Below, one piece after another: positions 50,623 to 59,208 of a DNA stretch of 64,000 bases. A program made the position numbers and the translations under genes. The number at the start of each line of letters is the position of its first letter. Position 1 is the stretch's first letter. The DNA is from Denitrificimonas halotolerans (GTDB lineage: Bacteria > Pseudomonadota > Gammaproteobacteria > Pseudomonadales > Pseudomonadaceae). The notes below the pieces were generated by a model. It had not been told where the DNA came from and did no database searches. It was given only the letters and a program-made list of their open reading frames with translations. The DNA lies in assembly GCF_034259425.1 (NCBI RefSeq), contig NZ_JAXIVU010000006.1:1-64000 (forward strand), in the 5' to 3' direction.

Positions 50623-52899
50623 TTAAATCTTGCAGGCGCCACCAGCGCAATCATCTTCCATGTCGCTCTGACTGTCATCAGCGCCATCGCGGGTGTTTTG
50701 GTAGTAAAGTGTTTTTAGACCAAACTTGTATGCAGTTAGTAGGTCTTTGAGCAGTTGCTGCATTGGTACGCGCTCACCTTCGAAACGTTTAGGGTCGTAG
50801 TTGGTGTTAGCAGAAATTGCTTGGTCAACGAACTTCTGCATAATGCCTACGAGGTGTAAGTAACCTTCGTTGTTAGGCATATTCCATAGCAGCTCATAAT
50901 TGTTTTTGTACTCGTCGTAGCCTGGTACCACTTGCTTCAAGATGCCGTCTTTAGACTGCTTAATGGTGACTAAGCCGCGAGGTGGCTCAATGCCGTTGGT
51001 AGCATTAGAAATTTGGCTCGATGTTTCTGACGGCATCAAAGATGATAGGGTTGAGTTGCGCAGGCCATGCTTAACAATTTCGCTGCGCAAAGTCTCCCAG
51101 TCTAAGTGCAAAGGTTCATTGCAAATGCTGTCTAAATCTTTCTTATAGGTATCAATGGGTAAGATACCTTGGGCATAAGTGGTTTCATCAAAGGCTGTGC
51201 ATGGACCAAATTCTTTCGACAAGTTGTTTGAAGCTTTAAGCAAGTAGTACTGAATGGCTTCAAAGGTTTTGTGAGTGAGAGCATTGGCTGAGCCGTCAGA
51301 GTATTTTACGCCATTTTTCGCTAAGTAGTAAGCATAGTTAATAACGCCTACACCTAAAGTCCGGCGCTTCATGGTTGCGTTACGTGCGGCTGCCAATGGG
51401 TAGTCTTGATAGGTGAGCAGGGAGTCCAGAGCGCGAACTACAAGGTCGGCTAGCTCTTCCAGTTCATCAAGGCTTTCCAGGGCGCCTAAGTTAAAGGCTG
51501 ATAAGGTGCATAGAGCGATTTCTTTATCAGCTTCGTTGATGTTTTCTAAAGGACTGGTTGGCAGAGCAATTTCCAGGCACAAGTTTGACTGACGAATTGG
51601 TGCAACTTTGGGATCAAAAGGGCTATGGGTGTTGCAGTGATCAACGTTCTGAATGTAAATACGGCCGGTGCTAGCACGTTCTTGCATCATGAGTGAGAAG
51701 AGCTCAACAGCAGGGATGCTGCGTTTACGGATGTTTTCATCTTGTTCGTATTGCTCGTAGAGACGCTCAAACTCAACTTGGTCTGCAAAGAAGGCTTCGT
51801 ATAGGCCAGGCACATCGTGCGGCGAGAATAAAGTGATGTTGCCGCCTTTAATGAGGCGCTGATACATGAGTTTATTAAGTTGTACACCATAGTCCATATG
51901 ACGCACACGGTTTTCTTCCACACCACGGTTGTTTTTCAAGACAAGTAGAGATTCAACTTCCAGGTGCCATATTGGATAGAATAGGGTTGCGGCACCACCA
52001 CGAACTCCACCTTGAGAGCAGGATTTAACTGCGGCTTGGAAGAGCTTAAAGAAGGGGATACAGCCGGTGTGTTGTGCTTCACCGCCACGAATAGGGCTAC
52101 CCACTGCGCGAATACGGCCGGCATTTATACCGATGCCTGCACGCAGAGATACATATTTAACAATGGCCGAAGTTGTTGCGCTTATGGAGTCGAGACTATC
52201 GCCGCACTCAATCAGTACGCAAGAACTGAACTGGCGTGAAGGCGTGCGTACACCAGCCATGATGGGGGTCGGTAATGAAATTTTAAACAGTGAGATAGCA
52301 TCATAGAAGCGCTTGATGTAGTCCAAGCGTGTTTCTTTTGGATAGCCAGCAAATAGACACATACCAATGAGCATGTAGAGCATTTGTGGGCTTTCGTAAA
52401 CTTCCTTTGTGACACGGTTCTGAACTAAATATTTACCTTCCAACTGCTTAACTGCGGCATAAGAAAACGTCATATCGCGACCATGATCGATATAATCGTT
52501 CAGTTCATCAAAGTCCGCCTTATCGTAATCACGTAAGATATGACTATCATAGCGCTCTTCTTGGGTCAGTTTTGTAACATGATCGAAGAGATGTGGAGGC
52601 TCAAACTCACCATATGCAATTTTACGCAGATGGAAAATCGCTAAGCGCGCCGCAAGATATTGGTAGTCAGGTGTGTCTTGCGAGATTAAGTCTGCAGCGG
52701 CTTTAATAATGGTTTCATGGATATCTTTAGTGTGGATACCATTGTAAAACTGAATGTGAGACTTGAGTTCTACTTGGGATACCGAGACATTCTTTAAACC
52801 CATAGCAGCCCAATCAAGAACGCGGTGGATCTTGTCTAAGTCGATGGCTTCTTGGCGACCATCGCGCTTGGTTACTTTAATGGTTTTAAAGTCTGTCAT
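50623..52899 (-). CDS. nrdA: Class Ia ribonucleotide reductase large subunit
   Basis: The 758-aa R1 protein has an N-terminal ATP cone, the active-site RQFSSCVLIECGDSLDSI, SNLCLEIALPT with the catalytic cysteine, and the C-terminal CAGGACKI redox pair. It resembles E. coli NrdA (761 aa) along its whole length. Recollected Pseudomonas class Ia enzymes are much longer with extra ATP cones, so this is the E. coli subtype. It reduces ribonucleoside diphosphates for DNA synthesis. NrdR-box-like repeats lie upstream. Confidence 0.95.
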   Translation of the reverse strand: MTDFKTIKVTKRDGRQEAIDLDKIHRVLDWAAMGLKNVSVSQVELKSHIQFYNGIHTKDIHETIIKAAADLISQDTPDYQYLAARLAIFHLRKIAYGEFEPPHLFDHVTKLTQEERYDSHILRDYDKADFDELNDYIDHGRDMTFSYAAVKQLEGKYLVQNRVTKEVYESPQMLYMLIGMCLFAGYPKETRLDYIKRFYDAISLFKISLPTPIMAGVRTPSRQFSSCVLIECGDSLDSISATTSAIVKYVSLRAGIGINAGRIRAVGSPIRGGEAQHTGCIPFFKLFQAAVKSCSQGGVRGGAATLFYPIWHLEVESLLVLKNNRGVEENRVRHMDYGVQLNKLMYQRLIKGGNITLFSPHDVPGLYEAFFADQVEFERLYEQYEQDENIRKRSIPAVELFSLMMQERASTGRIYIQNVDHCNTHSPFDPKVAPIRQSNLCLEIALPTSPLENINEADKEIALCTLSAFNLGALESLDELEELADLVVRALDSLLTYQDYPLAAARNATMKRRTLGVGVINYAYYLAKNGVKYSDGSANALTHKTFEAIQYYLLKASNNLSKEFGPCTAFDETTYAQGILPIDTYKKDLDSICNEPLHLDWETLRSEIVKHGLRNSTLSSLMPSETSSQISNATNGIEPPRGLVTIKQSKDGILKQVVPGYDEYKNNYELLWNMPNNEGYLHLVGIMQKFVDQAISANTNYDPKRFEGERVPMQQLLKDLLTAYKFGLKTLYYQNTRDGADDSQSDMEDDCAGGACKI

Positions 52900-52969
52900 A
52901 ATGTGGATCCTGTGGTGTGTGCTTGAAATTTTTCAACCACTCAGTTATAGCGTGCTTCGTGATAAAAAC

Positions 52970-53013
52970 ACACTATATAGTGTTTGTGTTGAGATTGGGG
53001 CGCAATATAGGGT
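52970..53013 (-). promoter_or_regulatory. Tandem NrdR boxes upstream of nrdA
   Basis: ACACTATATAGTGT (52970-52983) is a perfect palindrome fitting the NrdR box. GCGCAATATAGGGT (53000-53013), 16 bp further upstream, matches it at 10 of 14 positions. Paired boxes with about this gap are the known NrdR format. Together they should repress nrdAB-yfaE when deoxynucleotide pools are high. Confidence 0.75.
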
Positions 53014-53032
53014 ATTGGGGCTTTTATATCAA

Positions 53033-53065
53033 CCCATAGAAATTGTGATTTCTATGGGTATTTTT
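53033..53065 (+). terminator. Strong terminator-like hairpin without an upstream plus-strand gene
   Basis: CCCATAGAAAT-TGTG-ATTTCTATGGG is an 11-bp perfect stem with a tetraloop, followed by TATTTTTT. It is in the intergenic region between leftward nrdA and the rightward DUF1289 gene, so it would stop a rightward transcript that starts near 52900-53030 or act as a leader attenuator. Confidence 0.6.
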
Positions 53066-53246
53066 TCTTGCTCTGCGATACGCCGCACGCTGCTTGTGCT
53101 TGCAGAAAATCAAGGGCTTTTAAAAAATATTTCGCTTGCCTTTTTAGTTTTTTAAGATTCGATGTTTAGCTCTGTTAAGATGTTTAAAAAACATACAATA
53201 GCTAATCTTACTGAGTCGTTAGCAGTTCAAAGTGTATGGGTGTGAT

Positions 53247-53501
53247 ATGCAGCAGCTTGAATTTTTTGAGATCCCTAGCCCTTGTATTGGTGTGTGTGAG
53301 GCCAATAATCGAGGGTATTGTAAAGGCTGTTTACGCTCCCGTGATGAGCGTTTGTATTGGTTGCAGTTTACCGAGGTGCAAAAGCGCGATGTGATGCGCT
53401 TATGTCAGCAACGTAAAGTAAGGGTCTTAAAAGCTAAGGAAGCAGCGTTGCAAGGGATTCAGCGAGCTCCAAAAGAGTCGGATCAAAACTCGCTATTTTA
53501 G
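53247..53501 (+). CDS. DUF1289 protein, small Cys-rich (Fe-S-like)
   Basis: The 84-aa protein carries the DUF1289 signature PSPCIGVCEANNRGYCKGCLRS, with four cysteines that probably bind metal or an iron-sulfur cluster, and a helical tail. ATG 53247 gives the conserved start. The upstream GTG at 53232 has no advantage. Function unknown. Confidence 0.85.
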   Translation: MQQLEFFEIPSPCIGVCEANNRGYCKGCLRSRDERLYWLQFTEVQKRDVMRLCQQRKVRVLKAKEAALQGIQRAPKESDQNSLF

Positions 53502-53535
53502 CCGCTGCCTTCGTATATGGTCGCTACGATAATGG

Positions 53536-55179
53536 TTAAGCGAGATGTAAGCGTTGCACATCAGGAGTATCCATTTCATGATGGCTGACTATAATAAGTA
53601 TTCCTTGAGCTTGGCGTTGACGTAAGGCTTTGAGGACTTGATGGCTGCTGGCGCTATCAAGGCCGGCAAATGGCTCGTCGACTAACAAGATTGGGCGCTG
53701 AGCAAGTAGTAAACGGGCTAGGGCTATACGCCGAGCTTGGCCACCAGAGATCTGTGCACCGTATTCACCTAGCGCTGTATCTAAACCATTTTGCTGTTTT
53801 GCCCAGTCGGCTAGTGCTACATCTTCTAATACTTGCCACAGTTGCTCATCTGTGGCTTCAGGGTCAGCTAGACGCAAATTACTGGCTAAGCTGCGATCAA
53901 AAATATCAAACTGTTGTGGTAAATAACCGATGCATTCATCCAGCTGCCAATCTGTGGCAGGACGTTGGTTAATTAAATATTGCCCTTGGTTAGGAGCTAA
54001 GGTGTTGGCTAGTACTTTCAATAAGGTGGTTTTACCAATGCCTGAGGCACCGGTAATGATTAAAACCTGACCACTGTGCAGCTCGATATTAATGTGTTTT
54101 GGACCATTTAAAGCACCTGGAATACACGCACTCAGTTGCTGTGTCTGTAATTGAAATGGGGCGGATGGGCGGGGAGTGTCTGAATGTGCTTTGAGCTGTG
54201 CCGTGCTTTCTTGAGCTTGTATCAGTTGATTGATCCGGTCTCGTGCCGCTTGGCTTTGGCCTAAACCAATAAAGCTGCTAGCCAATGGTGCCAATGCTTC
54301 ATGAATACCTAGTAGCGCTAAGGCCGCAGCGAGCAGCCAAGGTACACTGATAAGTGTAGCATTTACTAAAAACACGCCGACCCAGAGTAAACCACCTAGA
54401 CTCAGAGCTAGAGCAAGTTGTTGCAATAAAGTGAGTAAACTGATCAGTTGTCGCTGCTGATGGTGTTGGGTTTGGTAATCTTTGTCAGCGTTTAAGGTGT
54501 CTTGTTGCTGTTGATCCCAGGTGTGCCAGAGCGTTAGCGAGGTGAGTAAAGATAAAGACTCTAGGAAGTGTTCACGGCGTACTTCTGCTGTATGAACATC
54601 ATGGAATGCGAGTTTACGGCCACGGATAAAACCTAGGGTTGGAATTATAATCCAGGCCATAAGTAAGCCGAAACTGGTTGCTAGGGCAAGCTGTGGCTGT
54701 AACCAATAAGCAAACAATATATACAAGACTACAATCAACCCAGACCAAATCCAGGGTGCTAAAAACTGCAATGGAAAACGGTCAAGTCGATCAATATCGG
54801 CTACTAAACGGTGCATAGTGGCGCCGGAGCTTGTATTTTTTAGGCTGTTGTTTTTATTTAAAGTGAGGGCTTGAAATACTTGGCTGCGTAAATCTTTCAG
54901 CAGCGATAAAGTGGCATGGTGTGAAGTCAGGCGCTCACCGTAGCGACCTGCGGTGCGTACAATGGCAAAAAGGCGGATTAAGGCTGCTGGACGAAAGTAG
55001 TCAAAAGTAAAGGAGCTGCTTATGACTAAGCCTGCAATGGCCGATGCCGTAATGAACCAACCAGAAGTAGCTAACAAAGCGATAGCAGAAAAAAGAGTCA
55101 GTGCTCCTAGCAAAAGGGCTAGATTCCAACTACTTTGGCGGCTGCGTAATAAACTGCGTAAGCGAATTGGTTTAAGCAT
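53536..55179 (-). CDS. cydC: Thiol reductant ABC exporter subunit CydC
   Basis: From ATG 55179 (AGGAG 7 nt upstream) the protein is 547 aa. Six membrane helices precede an ABC ATPase with Walker A TGASGIGKTT, signature ISGGQARRIALARLL and Walker B ILLVDEPFAGLD. CydDC exports cysteine and glutathione to the periplasm, as needed for cytochrome bd assembly. cydD lies 10 bp upstream. No cydAB genes in the window. Confidence 0.93.
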   Translation of the reverse strand: MLKPIRLRSLLRSRQSSWNLALLLGALTLFSAIALLATSGWFITASAIAGLVISSSFTFDYFRPAALIRLFAIVRTAGRYGERLTSHHATLSLLKDLRSQVFQALTLNKNNSLKNTSSGATMHRLVADIDRLDRFPLQFLAPWIWSGLIVVLYILFAYWLQPQLALATSFGLLMAWIIIPTLGFIRGRKLAFHDVHTAEVRREHFLESLSLLTSLTLWHTWDQQQQDTLNADKDYQTQHHQQRQLISLLTLLQQLALALSLGGLLWVGVFLVNATLISVPWLLAAALALLGIHEALAPLASSFIGLGQSQAARDRINQLIQAQESTAQLKAHSDTPRPSAPFQLQTQQLSACIPGALNGPKHINIELHSGQVLIITGASGIGKTTLLKVLANTLAPNQGQYLINQRPATDWQLDECIGYLPQQFDIFDRSLASNLRLADPEATDEQLWQVLEDVALADWAKQQNGLDTALGEYGAQISGGQARRIALARLLLAQRPILLVDEPFAGLDSASSHQVLKALRQRQAQGILIIVSHHEMDTPDVQRLHLA

Positions 55180-55189
55180 GAGAGAGCTC

Positions 55190-56923
55190 CTAGTGCGTAT
55201 GCAGTTCATGTAAATCTAAATGACGGTCCAACCAATGCAAGCCCTGCCATTGGTGGCTCACCAAGATCAAAGTTTTATCTCGGCTTAACTTTTCCAGCAA
55301 CGTATGAATCTTGGCGCTGGTATCAGGGTCGAGGTGTGCGGTGGGTTCGTCGAGTAACCATAGTTGTGTGTCACGCAACAACAGTTGGGCAATGGCTAAA
55401 CGACTCAGCTGGCCACCAGAGAGGCCTAAGCCGCGTTCGCCTATAGGGGTGTCTAATCCTTGCGGCAGCTTCTTGACTAAGGATAATAGGTCTACATCTG
55501 CAAGTACTTGATAAAGCTGTGAATCAGTCGCGTTGGCATGGGCGAGGCGTAAATTATCGGCTAAACTGCCGCGCTTAAAATTGGGTTGTTGTGATAAGTA
55601 ACCGATTTGGCGGTGCCAATCACTACGGCGAAGATCCAATAATGAATCTTGGTTGATAAGAATATGACCCGTGTAAGGAATAAAACCTAATAAAGCCAAG
55701 AGCAAGCTAGATTTACCGCTACCACTTTCTCCATATAAACCGATACGTTCACCGGCAGCAATGCTGAGTTTGGTTTTGGGTAAGCGAATGCGGCCATTGT
55801 GTGCGGTAATGCTGAGATTCTCTAACCTAATGGCAGGTGCTGCTTCTAACAGCAGTGGGTGTTGACCTGGGTGTTGCCAAGTGTGTTGTTCAAGTAAAGG
55901 CAAGAGTTCTTCAATGGCGCCTTCAGCTTCAGCTTTGGCATGGTAGTCGCTGCCGAGTTGGCGTAGTGGTGCATAGAACTCTGGTGCTAATAATAAAATA
56001 AAGAGTGCTCCAGCGTAAGGGACGGGTGTGATGCCTTTAGCCCAAGGTAGAATGCCGAGTAGACCCAATCCTAAATACAGTGCAACTAGGGCAATGGCTA
56101 GGGAGGAGAATAGTTCCAAAACGGCGCCAGACAGGAATGCTAAACGCAATACTTTCATAGTGGTATCGCGGTATTGGGAGGCGGATGAGTCCACATCGTG
56201 TTGGGCTAAAGCTGTTGCCTTTAAATGTTGTAGGGTGGGCATTCCGCGCACCCAATCTAAGAAGCGGCCACTGAGTTGGCTCATGGCAGCCATTTGTTGT
56301 TGGCTACTGCGACTGGCGGCGCTGCCCACTAAAATCATAAAGACTGGTACCAACGGTGCTGTCATGAGCATCAGAATGGCGGCTAAGGGGCTATAATAAA
56401 ACGCTGCAACACTGATTAGTAGTGGTGTGATGAGTACTAAATAAAGCTGCACATAATAGCGGCTGATATAGCCATCTAGGGCGTCGACTTGCTCTAGCAG
56501 TTGGGTGCTTAAAACACCATCAGAACCTAAAGTTTGACGTTCAGGACCTAAGTTCGACAAAGTATTCAGTAAGCGTGTGCGTAATTGGATGCGGGCATGA
56601 AAACTGGCGGCCTGTGAAAGGCGTTCACGTATGTATTGTGCAATAGGGCGTAGGGTAAAACATAAAGTCAGCGCAATAGCGTGACGCAGATCAAAAGCAG
56701 CACTGAGTTCGCTGCCAGTGTGGATGCTATCTAACAGGCCGACAAAGAGTTGTGCTAATAACCAACTTTGGCCAATAAAAAGCAAAGTGGCTAGTACAGC
56801 AGCAATTAAGGCCCAGTGTAAGCGTTGAGCTTGCGGAGTGATGATTGATTTGAGTTGCTGGCGTAATTTTCGCTTCAGCTGTTGTTCAGTTTGTTCTAAG
56901 GTGTTGTTCACTGATGACACCAT
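55190..56923 (-). CDS. cydD: Thiol reductant ABC exporter subunit CydD
   Basis: The 577-aa half-transporter has a hydrophobic N-terminal domain, Walker A LYGESGSGKSSLLLALLGF, signature LGLSGGQLSRLAIAQLLL, and Walker B LWLLDEPTAHLDP. It pairs with CydC. The start at 56923 has no strong ribosome site; ATG is at the head of a charged N-terminal stretch as in relatives. The intact tnpB element lies 137 bp upstream and may have displaced original promoter sequence. Confidence 0.92.
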   Translation of the reverse strand: MVSSVNNTLEQTEQQLKRKLRQQLKSIITPQAQRLHWALIAAVLATLLFIGQSWLLAQLFVGLLDSIHTGSELSAAFDLRHAIALTLCFTLRPIAQYIRERLSQAASFHARIQLRTRLLNTLSNLGPERQTLGSDGVLSTQLLEQVDALDGYISRYYVQLYLVLITPLLISVAAFYYSPLAAILMLMTAPLVPVFMILVGSAASRSSQQQMAAMSQLSGRFLDWVRGMPTLQHLKATALAQHDVDSSASQYRDTTMKVLRLAFLSGAVLELFSSLAIALVALYLGLGLLGILPWAKGITPVPYAGALFILLLAPEFYAPLRQLGSDYHAKAEAEGAIEELLPLLEQHTWQHPGQHPLLLEAAPAIRLENLSITAHNGRIRLPKTKLSIAAGERIGLYGESGSGKSSLLLALLGFIPYTGHILINQDSLLDLRRSDWHRQIGYLSQQPNFKRGSLADNLRLAHANATDSQLYQVLADVDLLSLVKKLPQGLDTPIGERGLGLSGGQLSRLAIAQLLLRDTQLWLLDEPTAHLDPDTSAKIHTLLEKLSRDKTLILVSHQWQGLHWLDRHLDLHELHTH

Positions 56924-57059
56924 GCCTATGAATAAAGCAGTATTGTCAGCTGCTCATAAAATGAAGAATGTCTATGATTTTCGCACAGGAGCTATCTTTC
57001 TTGCTGCGACATGTTGTCCTGAGCCGTTTATCTTTAGTAGCCAACATTATAGAGCCGCG

Positions 57060-57180
57060 TTGACATCCTCCCCGACCTAAAGGACAGGGATTCCTACTGC
57101 TAGACGACCATGTCCGGCCGCGAGAATGTTACGTGCCGCGTTGATATCGCGATCGTGGGTGACACCACACCCATTGCACG
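57060..57180 (-). ncRNA. Presumed right-end guide (omega) RNA of the tnpB element
   Basis: In TnpB systems the guide RNA is made from the 3' part of tnpB through the right end, with the guide taken from flanking host DNA. The hairpin at 57070-57089 and the end at 57060 fit this. The flanking guide would be the minus-strand bases from 57059 leftward (begins CGCGGCTCTATAATG). The 5' end is not determined; boundaries are approximate. Confidence 0.4.
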
Positions 57181-58141
57181 TCCATTCTCTTATTCCAAGT
57201 CCTGCGATACCTTTCGGCCTCGACTCGGGCAAACTGCCGCAACTCGAACAGGTTTGGGTGGTGTATGCCTCGTCAACTTCCTTAAAAACAATGCCTGCGT
57301 GAGCGCATTTATAGTCCAGCATTGTTTTTAATTGACCCCATCCAGCGTCCAGCACTGACTTGGCCATCGTGGTTTTAACGAGTTTTAAACTACTGACATT
57401 ACCGACATAGATTTCACCGCAGCGATTGACTAGCTTACGGCTGAACTTGTGCAATGCGTCTTTTCTACGGTTAGCGATTTTCGCATGAATGGTTTTGACT
57501 TGGGTTTTATTTCTAGCCCGTTGTGCTATGGCTAATTTTTCCTCAAGACCGCGATAGAAGCGGCCCGCTTCTAACTTTGTACCATCCGAGCAGGTGACAG
57601 TGTCGGTCAAACCAAGGTCAATACCGATACGGTCTTGGCCTTTGATTGGCTCGACCTCCACATCAACCACTACATTGAAGTACCAACGGCCACGGGCATC
57701 TTCATTGAAACTGGCCGAACGAAACTTGTATTGGTTCAAGCCGTAGCTGTCCCAGACCTTAAAATAGTGGCCGTTGTGGTAGACCTGCCCGTTTTTCCAT
57801 TGAGCTGCACCTGTATTGATGGGTATCCAGCCCAGTGAGCGGCATACACCGCCTGATTTGCGCCAGTTCAGCCGCACTTTCTTAAACTGCTTGCGGCGTG
57901 TGACATACTCACCTGCAATGCACTGTAAGGTTTGGCTGTGCAGGCCAAGCTCTTTACCTGCGCCCTTACTGTAGGGATGCATATCAAAAGCAGACAAAAA
58001 CACACCTCGCTCTTTAATCGAGCGTTGACTTAATTCATTGACAAAGTTCCAAACGAAATTGACGCTGCGAGCCATGCGATTTAGCAGTGGCGTATGCCTG
58101 TCTCGTACTCGGACTTTTAATGTTTTGGTGTGCTTTATCAT
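57077..58141 (-). CDS. tnpB: TnpB RNA-guided nuclease (IS605 OrfB family)
   Basis: The 354-aa protein has an N-terminal helix-turn-helix-like domain (MIKHTKTLKVRVRDRHTPLL). RuvC-I is IGIDLGLTD with D175. The zinc ribbon has CSSC (298, 301) and CNGC (322, 325). RuvC-III is DRDINAARNIL with D332. RuvC-II, usually a Glu in an (I/V)xxE(D/N)L motif, reads IYVGNVSS (G247), so the expected Glu is missing there; E243 is nearby. TnpB uses an RNA guide from the right end to cut targets next to a short target motif. Related subfamilies share this GNVSS motif. Confidence 0.92.
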   Translation of the reverse strand: MIKHTKTLKVRVRDRHTPLLNRMARSVNFVWNFVNELSQRSIKERGVFLSAFDMHPYSKGAGKELGLHSQTLQCIAGEYVTRRKQFKKVRLNWRKSGGVCRSLGWIPINTGAAQWKNGQVYHNGHYFKVWDSYGLNQYKFRSASFNEDARGRWYFNVVVDVEVEPIKGQDRIGIDLGLTDTVTCSDGTKLEAGRFYRGLEEKLAIAQRARNKTQVKTIHAKIANRRKDALHKFSRKLVNRCGEIYVGNVSSLKLVKTTMAKSVLDAGWGQLKTMLDYKCAHAGIVFKEVDEAYTTQTCSSCGSLPESRPKGIAGLGIREWTCNGCGVTHDRDINAARNILAAGHGRLAVGIPVL

Positions 58142-58384
58142 GCTGTATACAATACCAGTACCAACCTATACTGCAAAGACTTTAGCAGCCTGTTAAGGGG
58201 TTAAGGGGCTGCTTACGCAGCCCTCGTTATCCATCCCCGCACTAAAAGTACGAGGTCTTACGCGGTTTTGATAAAAGATGGGGTGGCTGTAACATAATAT
58301 CATTAGAGTATAGGGGGAAGTTATACCCTAGTGTGAGTGTCTTGCTTTAATAAAATGATATTGCTGCTTGATTTACGATTTTTA

Positions 58385-58403
58385 GTAGATGATAATCATT
58401 TGC
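58385..58403 (+). promoter_or_regulatory. Fur-box-like site upstream of the TonB2 operon
   Basis: GTAGATGATAATCATTTGC matches 14 of 19 bases of the classic Fur box, with an intact GATAATCAT core. It is 35 bp before the first gene, consistent with iron-dependent repression. Confidence 0.7.
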
Positions 58404-58437
58404 ATTAAGTGTTCACCCTTTCAAGGAAATTATCTTT

Positions 58438-59208
58438 ATGCAGGTCCCCCTTTTACGCTCACTGCTTTTAAGTTGTGCGTTAATGAGCTCATGCCTCAAT
58501 GCGACGACTATTGATCAGTCGCTCAGTGAAAGCGAAATACTCAGTCGAGCCGCACAAAAATCTCAACAACGCATTGAGCGTTTGGATGATGCCAGTCAGG
58601 CAATGTTGATAGAGTACAGCAATGCTTTGGCACAAACTAAGGCTCTCGCCGACTATAATGCACAGGTGTCAGACCTGCTAGTCGCACAAGAGCAAGAGTT
58701 GAATCTGTATCAAGCCCAATTGGAACAGTTACACGCCACTGAAACTGCAGTGCTACCGCAGATGCACCGCATGGTGGACGTCTTGGGGGATTTTATTGCG
58801 GCTGACCTTCCTTTCTTACCTCATGAGCGCAGTACTCGCCTTGAAGCATTGCAAGAGCTGTTACCACGTACTGATGTCAGTATTGCAGAGAAGTATCGGC
58901 GTATCCTAGAGGCATATCAAATTGAAAGTGATTACGGCTACACCTTAGAGGCATGGAGAGGCGAGTTGGGACCAAAAGGGCAGCAACGTAGTGTTGAGTT
59001 CTTACGTGTAGGGCGCGCTATGCTGTATTACCAAACACTTGATGGGCATGAGAGTGGGTATTGGAATACGCGAAGTAAGCGTTGGGAAGTGTTAGATAAT
59101 AAAGTGCGTCGACCTTTACAAAGAGCCATTGCGCTTGTTCGGCAGCAAAAGCCGACTGGTTGGTTAGAACTGCCAGTGAAAACCTTAGTGCAGGAGGTTC
59201 AACCATGA
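58438..59208 (+). CDS. DUF3450 periplasmic protein of a TonB2-type operon
   Basis: The 256-aa protein has a signal peptide (SLLLSCALMSSCLNATT). A long coiled coil (about residues 30-120) leads into the DUF3450 C-terminal part, with DLPFLPHERSTRLEALQEL and SVEFLRVGRAMLYYQTLDG. In Vibrio and Shewanella such genes lead the TonB2 cluster with the TtpC gene. Ends with an ATGA overlap into the next gene. Preceded by the Fur-box-like site. Precise role unknown. Confidence 0.82.
   Translation: MQVPLLRSLLLSCALMSSCLNATTIDQSLSESEILSRAAQKSQQRIERLDDASQAMLIEYSNALAQTKALADYNAQVSDLLVAQEQELNLYQAQLEQLHATETAVLPQMHRMVDVLGDFIAADLPFLPHERSTRLEALQELLPRTDVSIAEKYRRILEAYQIESDYGYTLEAWRGELGPKGQQRSVEFLRVGRAMLYYQTLDGHESGYWNTRSKRWEVLDNKVRRPLQRAIALVRQQKPTGWLELPVKTLVQEVQP

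Larger units (their letters stand above)
57060..58270 (-). mobile_element. Intact tnpB-only (IS1341/IS605-type) element, copy C
   Basis: About 1.21 kb. The left end (58142-58270) has the perfect GGGCTGC-TTAC-GCAGCCC hairpin (58206-58223) and begins after TTTAT on the minus strand. The right end has a hairpin (57070-57089) and stops at GATGTCAA (TCAA at 57063-57060). Flanks on both ends agree with copies A and B, so the boundaries rest on comparison, not on inverted repeats. There is no tnpA in the window; mobilisation would need a TnpA in trans. It sits between cydD and the TonB2 operon. An 8-bp tandem TTAAGGGG in the left end is duplicated relative to copy A. Confidence 0.9.

Noticed and set aside
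57110..57331. Plus-strand open frame within tnpB as a separate gene
   Set aside because: It is the antisense of the conserved zinc-ribbon region; the same shadow frame occurs opposite copy B, which shows it follows from tnpB conservation.
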